Shown: positions 1-7,490 of the stretch, in pieces
Layout: every line of letters begins with the position of its first letter
Position numbering within the stretch: position 1 is the first letter of the stretch
Source: Verrucomicrobiota bacterium
GTDB taxonomy: Bacteria; Verrucomicrobiota; Verrucomicrobiia; Limisphaerales; UBA8199
Assembly: GCA_026397855.1 (NCBI GenBank)
Contig: JAPLUA010000494.1
Span: 1 to 10,701 of the forward strand
Reading direction: 5' to 3'
Length of the DNA stretch: 10,701 bases
Program-made: the position numbers and the translations under genes
The notes under the pieces: generated by a model
The model's input: the letters and a program-made list of their open reading frames with translations, nothing else
What the model was told of the DNA's origin: nothing
Database searches by the model: none

Positions 1-473
1 CCTCCGTCATCGGCGTGCGCGAGCCGGCCGCCGATGCCCAGACCATCCGGCCCGAGGCGGACCTCCTGCTGGTGGCCGGCGCCGGCTGGACCAAGAAGCA
101 GGCTGACGGCCAGCCGCACGTGAAGGATGCGGAGAAGCTGATCTACGATTGCCTCAAGCTCGCGCGCGCCTCGCTCGGCAGCAGCAAGTCACTGGTGGAT
201 CTGGGCGGCGAAGGGCAGGCTGTGCTAGCCTTCCTGACCCACCTGAACCAGATCGGCCAGACCGGCTCCACCCCGCGGCATCCCAAGGGCCTGGCAACCT
301 GCTGCCACGGCGAGGAGCCGCACACCGTCGGCTGGAGGTTCATCAACGAGCGCCGCGCCATCAACCTGGACCCCAACTGCGGCTGGGCGCGCGGCAAGGC
401 GGACGTGCTCTACGTGGCGGATGCCTTTGCCGTGGTGGCCAAGGTGAACCAACTGCTTGCGGCCAGGACTTGA
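1..473 (+). CDS. Electron transfer flavoprotein alpha subunit-like protein, C-terminal part (5' end outside window)
   Basis: The reading frame is open at the left edge (first full codon at base 3) and ends at TGA 471-473, leaving 156 residues. The order of short motifs matches the FAD-binding C-terminal domain of ETF alpha/FixB proteins: a strand ending LLLVAGAG, a helix, LGSSKSLVDLG in the place of the family's GASRAAVDAG, then QIGQTG, a His in the GISGAIQH position (GEEPHTVG), and AINLDPN followed by ADVLYVADAF, matching the family's AIN.D and ADYGIVGDLF. In this family the domain holds FAD and passes electrons from dehydrogenases, as partner of a beta subunit (not visible; it would lie upstream). 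It is divergent: the usual GRG arginine, the SR arginine and the SGA motif are replaced. The family match was made by eye, so an ETF-like paralogue without normal electron-transfer function is possible. Confidence 0.62.
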   Translation, partial: SVIGVREPAADAQTIRPEADLLLVAGAGWTKKQADGQPHVKDAEKLIYDCLKLARASLGSSKSLVDLGGEGQAVLAFLTHLNQIGQTGSTPRHPKGLATCCHGEEPHTVGWRFINERRAINLDPNCGWARGKADVLYVADAFAVVAKVNQLLAART

Positions 474-504
474 ACGACAGGTTCCAACGGCACTGAAAAG
501 GAAT

Positions 505-525
505 GGGGCAGCGCGGGCGCTCCCC
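505..525 (+). terminator. GC-rich hairpin after the ETF alpha-like gene, possible terminator
   Basis: GGGG, a bulged C and AGCG (505-513) can pair with CGCTCCCC (518-525) across a CGGG loop, giving an eight-pair stem 32 bases after the stop codon at 473. No T-run follows, so intrinsic termination is uncertain. The hairpin covers a possible upstream ATG at 503 of the next reading frame, which is one reason to prefer the ATG at 584 as that gene's start. Confidence 0.35.
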
Positions 526-583
526 TGCAATAGTCCAGGTTCTTCGCAGCCTGCAATCTGCTGTATACGCTCACATTCGCACT

Positions 584-2899
584 ATGAAGTTGAAATCACG
601 CAACCTGCTGCCGCCCCGGACCGCCGCCTGTTTGGCCCTGCTCCTGTCACTGGTGCCGGCCGCCACGAGCTTGGCCGCGCCCGCCCCGTCGTTTGTATCC
701 GCCAGGCCCGTCTGGCCCAAGGGGCGCGAGACGGAGAAGAACCTGTTCGTCGGCTTTCGCGCGAGCTTTCGGCAAGATGCCCCGGGTCGGGTTTGGTTGC
801 GCGCGACCGGGGCAACGGTGTATCGCGTATTCCTGAATGGCCAGTTCCTCGGCCAGGGACCGGCGCGCGGCCCTCACGGCTATTTCCGCGTGGACGAGTG
901 GGACCTCACCGACCGGCTCCAACCCGGCGACAACGTCGTCGCTTTTGAGGTCGCCGGTTACAATGCCAACAGCTACTCCCTGCTCGACCAGCCTTCGTTC
1001 CTCCAGGCGGAGGTGGTGGCGGCCGACGGAAAGGTCCTGGCGTCCACGGAAAGCAAAGGCGCGTCCTTCACGGCAACCATCCTGAAGGAGCGGCTCCAGA
1101 AGGTTCAGCGCTACAGCTTCCAGCGGCCCTTCTCCGAGGTGTATCGCCTCACGCCCGGCGGCGATGCCTGGCGCAAGGATTCAGCGGCCAAACCCGCGGC
1201 GGTCAAAGTCGCCGTCCTGCCCGACCGCAAACTCCTGCCCCGACGCGTGCGTTATCCGGATTACACGGTTCGGCAGCCGTCGTGGCTGGTCTCAAAGGGG
1301 GAAGTCAGGACCGGCATCAAGGTGGAACACCCGTGGAAAGACCGATCCCTGACCGGCATCGGCCCCAAGCTGGGTGGTTATCCGGAGAAGGACCTGGAGA
1401 CGATTCCCTCCCTTGAACTGCAAGCGGTCGCGAATACGACCAACGAGGCGCTCAACCAGGTTTGGGCCGCTGGCACCTCTCTGAGCCTCAAGTCCAACTC
1501 GTTCGGCATCCTCGATTTCGGGTGCAACCTCACCGGCTTCATCGGGGCCCGGGTCACCTGCCGCAGCAACACCCGCCTCTTCCTGACCTTCGACGAGATC
1601 CTCTCCAACGGCGATGTGGATTTCAAACGCCTCGGCTGCGTGAACATCGTCGGCTACCAACTGCCTCCCGGCACCTATAACCTGGAATCTTTTGAGCCCT
1701 ACACGCTGCGCTACCTGAAGGTCATCGTGCTGGAAGGCGATTGCGAGGTTCTCAGCCCTTATCTGCGGGAATTCGCCGGCGCCGGGGTGTGGGACGCGCA
1801 CTTTGCCGCGAGCGACGAGCGGCTGAACCGCCTGTTTGCCGCGGGGCGCGAGACCTTCCGCCAGAACTCGCTGGATATCTTCATGGACTGCCCGTCGCGC
1901 GAGCGCGCCGGATGGCTCTGCGACAGCTTCTTCACCTCGCGCGTCGCCAAGGACCTGTGCGGCGACACCCGCATCGAGCAGAACTTCTTCGAGAACTATC
2001 TCCTGCCGCCGAAGTTCGCCTGCCTGCCCGATGGCATGTTGCCGATGTGCTATCCCGCCGACCACAACGACGGCGTGTTCATTCCCAACTGGTCGCTCTG
2101 GTTCGTCGTGGAGCTGGAGGAATACCTGGCCCGCAGCGGCGACCGCGCCACCGTGGATTCCCTGCGCCCGCGCGTGCTGCGCCTGCTGGATTACTTCAAG
2201 AAGTTCCAGAACGAGGATGGCCTGCTGGAGAAGCTGGAGAACTGGGTCTTCGTGGAGTGGTCCGCCGCCAACTCGTTTGTGCAGGATGTGAACTACCCTT
2301 CCAACATGCTCTATGCGCGGGCGCTAGAGGCGACCGGTAAGATGTATGACCTGCCCGAGCTGGTCCGGCAGGCGGAGAAAATGCGCGAGACAATCCGCTG
2401 GCAATCCTTCGATGGCCAGTTCTTCATAGACAATGCCCTGCGCGTGAACGGCAAGCTGCAGACCACCACCAACCGCACCGAGGTCTGCCAGTACTTCGCC
2501 TTCTTCTTCGACGTCGCCAAGCCCGAAAGCCACTCGCAGCTCTGGCAAAAGCTCCTCAAGGACTTCGGCCCGCAGCGCAAGCAGACCAGGGCATTCCCGG
2601 AGGTCCATCCTGCCAACGCCTTCATCGGCAACGTCCTGCGCCTCGAACTGCTCTCGCGCTACGGCGTTTGCCAGCAGCTGGTGGACGAGTCGCTCGCCTA
2701 CCAGCCCTATATGGCCGACCGCACCGGCACCCTCTGGGAGAACGACGGCGCCTACGCAAGCTGCGACCACGGCTTCGCCTCGCACGGCGGCGTGCGGGTG
2801 CGCAAGGAAGGCGGCAAAAGAATCTACCAGGTCACGGTTCCCGCCGGCTACACCGTCAAGGCTGAGAATCGCAGCAGCCTGCAAGCAGTCCAGCGCTGA
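584..2899 (+). CDS. Secreted alpha-L-rhamnosidase-like glycoside hydrolase (GH78-type six-hairpin enzyme)
   Basis: This 771-residue protein starts with a signal peptide: a basic start (MKLKSR), a hydrophobic core ACLALLLSLVPAA, and a likely signal peptidase I site near SLAA/PAP. The frame extends back to an ATG at 503, but only the ATG at 584 places the signal peptide at the N-terminus. Residues about 75-135 (FLNGQFLGQGPARG, then DLTDRLQPGDN) resemble the N-terminal beta-sandwich of bacterial rhamnosidases. Residues about 305-390 (ILDFGCNLTGF through YTLRYLKV) resemble the central beta domain. The (alpha/alpha)6 barrel follows, with MDCPSRERAGWLCD. Its D435, E440 and D447 fit the spacing of the three acidic active-site residues of GH78, and E719 in GTLWEN fits the late catalytic Glu. 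The C-terminus (VTVPAGYTVKAEN) fits the closing beta domain. It probably removes terminal alpha-L-rhamnose from plant or microbial polysaccharides in the periplasm or outside the cell. Exact substrate cannot be read. No Shine-Dalgarno site is visible. It converges on rlmN. Confidence 0.85.
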   Translation: MKLKSRNLLPPRTAACLALLLSLVPAATSLAAPAPSFVSARPVWPKGRETEKNLFVGFRASFRQDAPGRVWLRATGATVYRVFLNGQFLGQGPARGPHGYFRVDEWDLTDRLQPGDNVVAFEVAGYNANSYSLLDQPSFLQAEVVAADGKVLASTESKGASFTATILKERLQKVQRYSFQRPFSEVYRLTPGGDAWRKDSAAKPAAVKVAVLPDRKLLPRRVRYPDYTVRQPSWLVSKGEVRTGIKVEHPWKDRSLTGIGPKLGGYPEKDLETIPSLELQAVANTTNEALNQVWAAGTSLSLKSNSFGILDFGCNLTGFIGARVTCRSNTRLFLTFDEILSNGDVDFKRLGCVNIVGYQLPPGTYNLESFEPYTLRYLKVIVLEGDCEVLSPYLREFAGAGVWDAHFAASDERLNRLFAAGRETFRQNSLDIFMDCPSRERAGWLCDSFFTSRVAKDLCGDTRIEQNFFENYLLPPKFACLPDGMLPMCYPADHNDGVFIPNWSLWFVVELEEYLARSGDRATVDSLRPRVLRLLDYFKKFQNEDGLLEKLENWVFVEWSAANSFVQDVNYPSNMLYARALEATGKMYDLPELVRQAEKMRETIRWQSFDGQFFIDNALRVNGKLQTTTNRTEVCQYFAFFFDVAKPESHSQLWQKLLKDFGPQRKQTRAFPEVHPANAFIGNVLRLELLSRYGVCQQLVDESLAYQPYMADRTGTLWENDGAYASCDHGFASHGGVRVRKEGGKRIYQVTVPAGYTVKAENRSSLQAVQR

Positions 2900-3089
2900 G
2901 CGCGTGTCAAAAAGCCATCTCCGCAACCCGCCTCCGCGCCATTCCCGGCCTCACATAACAACACCACGTCTCAAACACGCCACCATGGGTATGCTGCCTG
3001 CTTGGCAGGAAAGCAACCTGCTGTGAAGTGCTGCGGACCACTGCGGCGGGATCAGCGGGGACGATTGAGAATCACCGGGGAGTGCTAAC

Positions 3090-4290
3090 TCAGGAAGGCA
3101 GATTGGCTAACTCGCGCTCGGTCTTTAACCGTAACTGCCCGCAGGCCGCGTCAATGTCGTGCCCTTTCTCGCGGCGCAGGGTGGCGGCTACCTTTTCCTT
3201 CTCCAAGGCGCGGAGGAAAGCTTCCTGGACCGGCTCGGCTGGCCGCACCCAAGGCAAGCCCTCGACCACGTTGTAGGGAATCAGGTTCACCCTGGCGTTG
3301 AGGCGGCGGGCGAGGGCCGCGAGAGGCTTGACCTGGTCAAGTCCGTCGTTGATGCCAGAAATGAGGATGTACTCGAAGGTGATCATGCGTCCCCTGCTCT
3401 TCTGGTAGTATTCACACGCGGCAATGAGCTCCGCTAGCGGGTGCTTGCGGTTCACGGGCATGATCTTGTTGCGAACCGCATCCGTCGCCCCGTGAAGTGA
3501 GATGGCTAGCCGGAATTGGAGGGGCTCGCCGGCCAGGCGCCCGATCTGTGGGGCGAGGCCGCTGGTGGAAATGGTGATCTTGCGGGCGCCGATGCCGCCG
3601 CCCCAGGGGGCATTGAGAATCCGCAGCGCCTTGAGCAGGTTGTCGTAATTGGCCAGCGGCTCGCCCATGCCCATGATTACCAGGTTGCTGATGAGGCGGG
3701 TGGGGGCGTGATGCGTGATGCGTGATGCGTGATCCGGAACCACGCCTCCAGCCTCGCGACTGTCCCCTGCAGCCTGTGGACCGTGGACTGTGGACTGCTG
3801 ACTCAGGACTATCCCCCTCCCCCCGCGCCAGGTGCCATCTCTCGACAGCCAGCACCTGGTTTACGATCTCCTCGACGCGCAGGTTGCGTTTCCAGCCCGC
3901 GAGGCCGCTGGCGCAGAACTTGCAACCGTAGGCGCAGCCCACCTGGGTGGAGATGCAGAGGGTGTGGCGGTCGCTGGGATCGCCGTAGAGCGCGGGGCTG
4001 GCGGGGATGAGAACGCTCTCGATGAGGGAGCGGTCATCCAGCCGCCAGAGGAACTTCCGGGTGGTGTCCGGCGAGCCCTGCGGCCGTATGAGTTCGAGGG
4101 CGGACAGGGAATACTCTTCCCGCAATCGGCTGCGCAGGGCGGCCGGGAGGTTCCGCATGTCGTCCCAGCTCGTAGCGCGCTGCACGTAGAGCCATTCCAG
4201 CAACTGCTTGGCCCGGTAGGTGGGCTGGCCCCAGTCCCGGAACTGGATCTCCAACTCTTCAGCCGTTTGCGATCTTATGTCGGTCAACAC
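3090..4290 (-). CDS. rlmN: 23S rRNA (adenine2503-C2)-methyltransferase RlmN, reading frame broken once
   Basis: This radical-SAM enzyme family methylates C2 of A2503 in 23S rRNA and A37 in some tRNAs. The gene lies in two frames. The 5' frame starts at GTG 4290 and gives the N-terminal domain (RAKQLLEWLY, MRNLPAALRSRL), LCISTQVGCAYGCKFCASG with the CxxxCxxC cluster cysteines and the preceding catalytic Cys, then RNLRVEEIVNQVLAVER. The 3' frame carries RLISNLVIMGMGEPLANYDN, SLHGATDAVRNKIMPVN and the C-terminal GHDIDAACGQL holding the second catalytic Cys, ending at TGA 3092-3090. The 5' frame alone runs on to 3412 as nonsense, and the 3' frame is open back to a TAA at 3863-3861. The switch therefore lies between about 3860 and 3703, where heptamer repeats and G/C runs occur. 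One base removed there gives about 399 residues; without the 35-codon repeat it would be about 364, normal for RlmN. It lies 49 bp after glgP, possibly co-transcribed. Whether it is functional depends on whether the frameshift is real. Confidence 0.9.
3706..3733 (-). repeat. Perfect heptamer array ATCACGC x4 inside rlmN
   Basis: Four exact, contiguous copies of a 7-bp unit (GCGTGAT on the plus strand, ATCACGC in rlmN sense) occupy 28 bp. They lie just upstream, in coding sense, of the codons for RLISNLVIMGMGEP, in a part of RlmN that is normally a short variable link. The same unit, also in exactly four full copies and also in coding-strand sense, occurs at 7538-7565 in a different gene. In one frame it encodes HASRITHHA. 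Confidence 0.95.
3734..3810 (-). repeat. Degenerate heptamer array (AGTCCAC family) inside rlmN
   Basis: In the same 7-bp phase as the perfect array next to it, this stretch divides into eleven heptamers on the plus strand, nine of them ending in CT. The best preserved are GTGGACC, GTGGACT, GTGGACT, GCTGACT and CAGGACT at 3776-3810. In rlmN sense the unit is AGTCCAC. The rest are diverged and would not be called repeats without the phase. With the four ATCACGC copies the block is 15 units, 105 bp or 35 codons, which is length-neutral for the reading frame. The exact left and right edges of the insertion are inferred, not seen. Confidence 0.7.
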
Positions 4291-4339
4291 AAGGACATGT
4301 TCCCCGTGCAGCCGATGCAGCTCATTCGTTCCGCAGTCA

Positions 4340-6517
4340 TCACTTCTTCAAATAATACCGCTCGGTGTATTCCCGCACCATGCGGTCGGTCGTGAACTGC
4401 GGCACCAGGGTGACCATCGCGCGGCGGATGCGCTGGATCCACTGGCGGGGGATGCCCTGGGAGTCGCGCAGGAAATAGAGCGGGATCACCTGCTCGGTCA
4501 GCACCTTGTAGAGGTTCGCGCTGTCAACCCGGTCCTGTTGCTCGACGGAGTCCGCGTGGGAATCATCGCCGATGGCAAACCCGTTGGTGCCCTCGTAGCC
4601 CTCGCGCCACCAGCCGTCGAGGATGCTCAGGTTCAGGCAGCCGTGGCAGCCAGCCTTCATGCCGCTGGTGCCGGAGGCCTCGAGCGGCCGGCGCGGGGTG
4701 TTGAGCCAGACGTCGCAGCCGGAGACCATCTGGCGGGCCACGTGGACGTCGTAGTTCTCGATGAACACCAGGTGCCCTTGCAGGTCGCTGTATTTGCTGA
4801 GGTGAATGATGTGCTGAATGTAGCGCTTGCCATCATCATCCCGCGGATGCGCCTTGCCGGCAAAAACGAACTGGATCGGCCGGGCCGGGTCGCGGGTCAT
4901 GCGGATGATATTCTCGAGCTGCTGGAAGATCAGCGGGGCGCGCTTGTAAGTGGCAAAGCGCCGGGCAAACCCGATGGTCAGGGCATCGGGGTTGAGCAGT
5001 TGATCGAAGGCGATGAAGTCCCCGTGGGTCATGCGCTGCTGCTGGATGAGCAGGCGCCGGCGGGCGAACTCAATCAGCTCGCGCCGCAGCCGGTAGCGCA
5101 GGGCCCAGATCTCCTCGTCGGAGACAAATTCCGGATCGGCCATGCGCTGCCAGAACTCGGGCGAATTGACCTCCGCCTCCCAGCTCGCGGACGGGGTGCG
5201 AGGCGCGGATGCGGAGCCGTTGGCCCGGTCGGCGGCGAGCTTGCGTCGCCAGAACCGCCGCACGGTGCCCTTCATCCAGCCGAGCAGGTGGATGCCGTTG
5301 GTGATGTGGCCGATGGGCACGTGCTCGACGGGCTTGTCGGGATACAGGCAATGCCACATGTGGCGGCTGACGCGACCGTGCAGTTCGCTGACAGCGTTGG
5401 CGGCGCGGGAGAGCTTGAGGGCGAGGACGGTCATGCAGAACGGCTCCTGGGCGTTCTGCGGGTTGACGCGGCCCAGCTTCATGAGTTCCGCGAACGGCAC
5501 CGGCATCTGGGTGCGGAAGCGGTGCAGCGCGTAGTCCATCAAATCCGAGCTGAAACGGTCGTGACCGGCCTCGACGGGGGTATGGGTCGTGAAAAGGCAC
5601 TCGGACTTCGTCAGGGCGAGCGCGTCCTCGAAACTCTTCCCGGCGGCCATCTTCTCGCGGAGGAGCTCGAGCGTGAGAAAGGCGGCGTGGCCCTCGTTCA
5701 TGTGGAAAACCGACGGCTGCACGCCCAGGGACCGGAGCAGGTGAACGCCGCCAATGCCCAGGAGCACCTCCTGCATGATGCGGGTGGTGCTGTCCCCGCC
5801 ATAGACGCGGAGGGTCAGGTCGCGGAAATGCTGCTCGTTCTCGGGCCGATTGGTATCCAGCAGGTAAACCACGGCCCGGCCAACATTGGCCCGCCAGGCC
5901 TGGAATGAGACCTGGTTCATGCCGATGTCCACCCGGCAGACCAGCGGCTCACCCTTGGCGTTGAGCACGGGCTCGACCGGAAGATTCTTCGGATTGAGGA
6001 GCGTGTAGTACTCCGTCTGCCAGTTGTTGGGGTCAATGGCCTGCTGGAAATACCCCTCACGATAGAAGAGGCTGATCCCGAAGAAGCCGATGCCGAGGTC
6101 GCTGGCCGATTTGGTATGGTCGCCGGCCAGGATGCCCAGGCCGCCGGCGGCGATGGGGAGCGTCTCGTGAAAGCCGAACTCAGCGGAGAAGTAGGCGACC
6201 GGGTTCGCGCGCAGCGCGGGAGCGTGCCGGTGCGCCCAGGTCTGCTGGTCCGCCATGTAGGCATCGAATGCCTTGAGGACCGCGCGGACACGCTCGGCCA
6301 GGGCGGGTTCTTGCAGCCGGACACGGAGCTCGTATTCCGAGACCTCATGGAGGATGGCCACCGCGTTGTGGTAAAGGTTCTGCCAGCCGCGCGGGGAAAG
6401 CTCCTGGAAGATCTCCTGCGCGCCCTGGTTCCAGGTCCACCAGAGATTGCGCGCAACCTTGTTCAGGCCCAAGGTCAATTCTCTCAATTCTTCGCTTGTC
6501 AGCGGCTTCTTCGTCAT
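4340..6517 (-). CDS. glgP: Alpha-glucan (glycogen/maltodextrin) phosphorylase, GT35, DUF3417-containing type
   Basis: The 725-residue cytoplasmic PLP enzyme releases glucose 1-phosphate from the non-reducing ends of alpha-1,4-glucans. Residues about 15-115 (LGLNKVARNLWWTWNQGAQE, NLYHNAVAILHEV) are the N-terminal DUF3417 segment typical of the short phosphorylases of thermophiles, actinobacteria and many other bacteria. The core follows with YFSAEFGFHETLPIAAGGLG, HMNEGHAAFLTLE, THTPVEAGHDRF, GHITNGIHLLGW, FARRFATYKRA and EASGTSGMKA, where K621 is the expected PLP-binding lysine, then LSILDGWWREGY. The ATG at 6517 gives the normal family start (MTKKPLTSEELRELTLG). The frame extends to a TTG at 6598, but the added residues look like non-coding sequence. 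No clear Shine-Dalgarno site is present. It is divergent from the ABC permease genes and 49 bp upstream of rlmN. No other glycogen gene is in the window, so whether it serves storage glycogen or imported maltodextrin is open. Confidence 0.95.
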   Translation of the reverse strand: MTKKPLTSEELRELTLGLNKVARNLWWTWNQGAQEIFQELSPRGWQNLYHNAVAILHEVSEYELRVRLQEPALAERVRAVLKAFDAYMADQQTWAHRHAPALRANPVAYFSAEFGFHETLPIAAGGLGILAGDHTKSASDLGIGFFGISLFYREGYFQQAIDPNNWQTEYYTLLNPKNLPVEPVLNAKGEPLVCRVDIGMNQVSFQAWRANVGRAVVYLLDTNRPENEQHFRDLTLRVYGGDSTTRIMQEVLLGIGGVHLLRSLGVQPSVFHMNEGHAAFLTLELLREKMAAGKSFEDALALTKSECLFTTHTPVEAGHDRFSSDLMDYALHRFRTQMPVPFAELMKLGRVNPQNAQEPFCMTVLALKLSRAANAVSELHGRVSRHMWHCLYPDKPVEHVPIGHITNGIHLLGWMKGTVRRFWRRKLAADRANGSASAPRTPSASWEAEVNSPEFWQRMADPEFVSDEEIWALRYRLRRELIEFARRRLLIQQQRMTHGDFIAFDQLLNPDALTIGFARRFATYKRAPLIFQQLENIIRMTRDPARPIQFVFAGKAHPRDDDGKRYIQHIIHLSKYSDLQGHLVFIENYDVHVARQMVSGCDVWLNTPRRPLEASGTSGMKAGCHGCLNLSILDGWWREGYEGTNGFAIGDDSHADSVEQQDRVDSANLYKVLTEQVIPLYFLRDSQGIPRQWIQRIRRAMVTLVPQFTTDRMVREYTERYYLKK

Positions 6518-6602
6518 AATGTGCCAGTACGGTTGCTTAAAATGTTCATCCGGCGAGTTGTTGGGGGATACCGTACCGGCTGCGCGCTGCCGGGGCAATT
6601 AG

Positions 6603-6630
6603 AATTTATCTTCCCGGACATCCTTCCCAA
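6603..6630 (-). promoter_or_regulatory. Weak candidate promoter for glgP
   Basis: In the 162-bp divergent region between glgP and the first permease gene, the minus strand reads TTGGGA (6630-6625), a 16-base spacer and TAAATT (6608-6603), followed by an AT-rich stretch. It lies about 90 bp upstream of the glgP ATG. The match to sigma70 boxes is only partial. No convincing promoter was found for the plus-strand permease genes in the same region. Confidence 0.25.
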
Positions 6631-6679
6631 CCCGGCGGCAAGGCGCTAAGCTGCAGGGCATACATTGCATGCGCGTTTG

Positions 6680-7486
6680 ATGAGAAAATACTGGCACGTC
6701 ATTAACATCGGGATCCAGAACAACCTGACGTACCGGTTCAACTTCCTGGCCCGCGCGATCTTCGGCCTGGTTCCGCTGGTTGCCATCCTCTACGTCTGGA
6801 AGGCCATTTACGAAGGCAACGGCTCCGGGAGCAGGGTCGGCACTTACTCGCTGCCCGAAATGGTCTCCTACTACGTGCTGATCACGATGGTGGACGCGCT
6901 CACGGCGGTCAACGAGGACGACTGGCAGATTGCGGCAGACATCAAGGACGGGAACATCAGCCAGTTCCTGCTCAAGCCCATTGACTACCTGTGGTATCGC
7001 CTCTGCCTGTTCCTGTCGGGCCGGGTGACCTACGTGGCGGTGGCGACCATCCCCCTGTGCCTCTTCGCCGTTTATCTCCACCGCTACTTTATGCTGCCCG
7101 CGAACGGGACCGCCTTCGGCTGCTTCCTCCTCTCCACCGTCCTGACGGCGTTGCTGCAGTTCTTCACGTCGTATGCGATGGCGATGCTGGCGTTCTGGGT
7201 GCTGGAGGTCTCGACGTTCATTTTCATCCTCTACGCGTTTGAATATGTCGCCAGCGGCCACCTGTTTCCGCTCGACATCCTGCCGCGATGGCTGGAGCAG
7301 GCGCTCTATTTCACCCCCTTCCCCTACCAGCTCTATTTCCCTGTCAGCATTTACATGGGCAAAACGTCGGGCCCGGACCTGGCCCGCGGGCTGCTGATCC
7401 AGGGGGCATGGGTGATTGCGGCCTATTTCCTGGCTCGTTTTGCCTGGCGGCGAGGTATCCGGCACTATTCAGCGGTGGGAGGATGA
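6680..7486 (+). CDS. ABC-2 type transporter permease, first subunit (COG4587-like)
   Basis: This 268-residue polytopic membrane protein has about six hydrophobic segments: FLARAIFGLVPLVAILYVW, a segment near MVSYYVLITMVDAL, VTYVAVATIPLCLFAVYL, CFLLSTVLTALLQFF through MAMLAFWVL, STFIFILYAFEYV and IQGAWVIAAYFLARFAW. The layout, with a cytoplasmic start MRKYWHVINIGIQNNLTYRFNFL, DGNISQFLLKPIDYLWYRL after the second segment, and SGHLFPLDILPRWLEQALYFTPFPY before the last, fits the ABC-2 family 6 permeases that work as a pair with a second permease and an ATPase to export an unknown substrate. The ATG at 6680 is preferred over an in-frame TTG at 6665. It ends four bases before the ATG of the second permease gene. 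No ATPase gene lies in the window, so the third component must be encoded elsewhere. Confidence 0.83.
   Translation: MRKYWHVINIGIQNNLTYRFNFLARAIFGLVPLVAILYVWKAIYEGNGSGSRVGTYSLPEMVSYYVLITMVDALTAVNEDDWQIAADIKDGNISQFLLKPIDYLWYRLCLFLSGRVTYVAVATIPLCLFAVYLHRYFMLPANGTAFGCFLLSTVLTALLQFFTSYAMAMLAFWVLEVSTFIFILYAFEYVASGHLFPLDILPRWLEQALYFTPFPYQLYFPVSIYMGKTSGPDLARGLLIQGAWVIAAYFLARFAWRRGIRHYSAVGG
7477..7482 (+). promoter_or_regulatory. Shine-Dalgarno site of the second permease gene
   Basis: GGGAGG lies eight bases before the ATG at 7491, inside the last codons of the first permease gene. It is the only clear Shine-Dalgarno site in the window. It supports starting the second gene at 7491, so that the heptamer-repeat codons are translated as its N-terminus, and it suggests translational coupling of the two permeases. 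Confidence 0.7.
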
Positions 7487-7490
7487 GCCG

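Larger units (their letters stand above)
3702..3824 (-). other. Frameshift zone of rlmN with homopolymer tracts
   Basis: On the coding strand the 5' frame of rlmN reads into GGGGGGAGGGGG (plus-strand C5-T-C6 at 3813-3824). The catalytic 3' frame is reached only by skipping one base (or going back two). The 3' frame contains no stop from this tract to the gene end, so loss of one G here would join the halves through about 40 repeat-encoded residues. A second run, CCCCC on the coding strand (plus-strand G5 at 3702-3706), lies on the other side of the repeat and could also be the site. Homopolymer runs of this kind are prone both to assembly errors and to real slippage. Confidence 0.75.

Noticed and set aside
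503..583. Upstream ATG at 503 as start of the rhamnosidase-like gene
   Set aside because: It would put 27 extra residues before an intact signal peptide and would overlap the GC-rich hairpin at 505-525.
1292..2065. A 257-codon open frame on the minus strand, antisense to the rhamnosidase-like gene
   Set aside because: It mirrors the codon structure of the sense gene, and its translation has no family motif. The sense strand has signal peptide and catalytic motifs.
2997..3009. Small hairpin CCTGC-TTG-GCAGG between the convergent rhamnosidase-like and rlmN genes, as a terminator
   Set aside because: The stem is only five pairs and no T-run follows on either strand. The rest of 2900-3089 shows no gene, repeat or convincing regulatory signal.
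3706..3810. CRISPR array or transposon end
   Set aside because: Units are seven bases long with no spacers, there is no cas gene or transposase, and no longer terminal inverted repeats or target-site duplications were found around the block.
4220..5908. A 562-codon open frame on the plus strand, antisense to glgP
   Set aside because: It lies opposite a full-length, well-conserved phosphorylase gene. Long antisense frames are expected in GC-rich DNA with strong third-position G/C, and its translation shows no recognisable domain.
6518..6598. TTG at 6598 as the glgP start
   Set aside because: The extra 27 residues do not resemble the phosphorylase N-terminus, and the ATG at 6517 gives the normal family start.
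6599..7465. A 288-codon open frame on the minus strand, antisense to the first permease gene
   Set aside because: Its translation is low-complexity (rich in E, Q, R, H, D), as expected from the reverse complement of a membrane protein gene. The sense frame is a clear permease.
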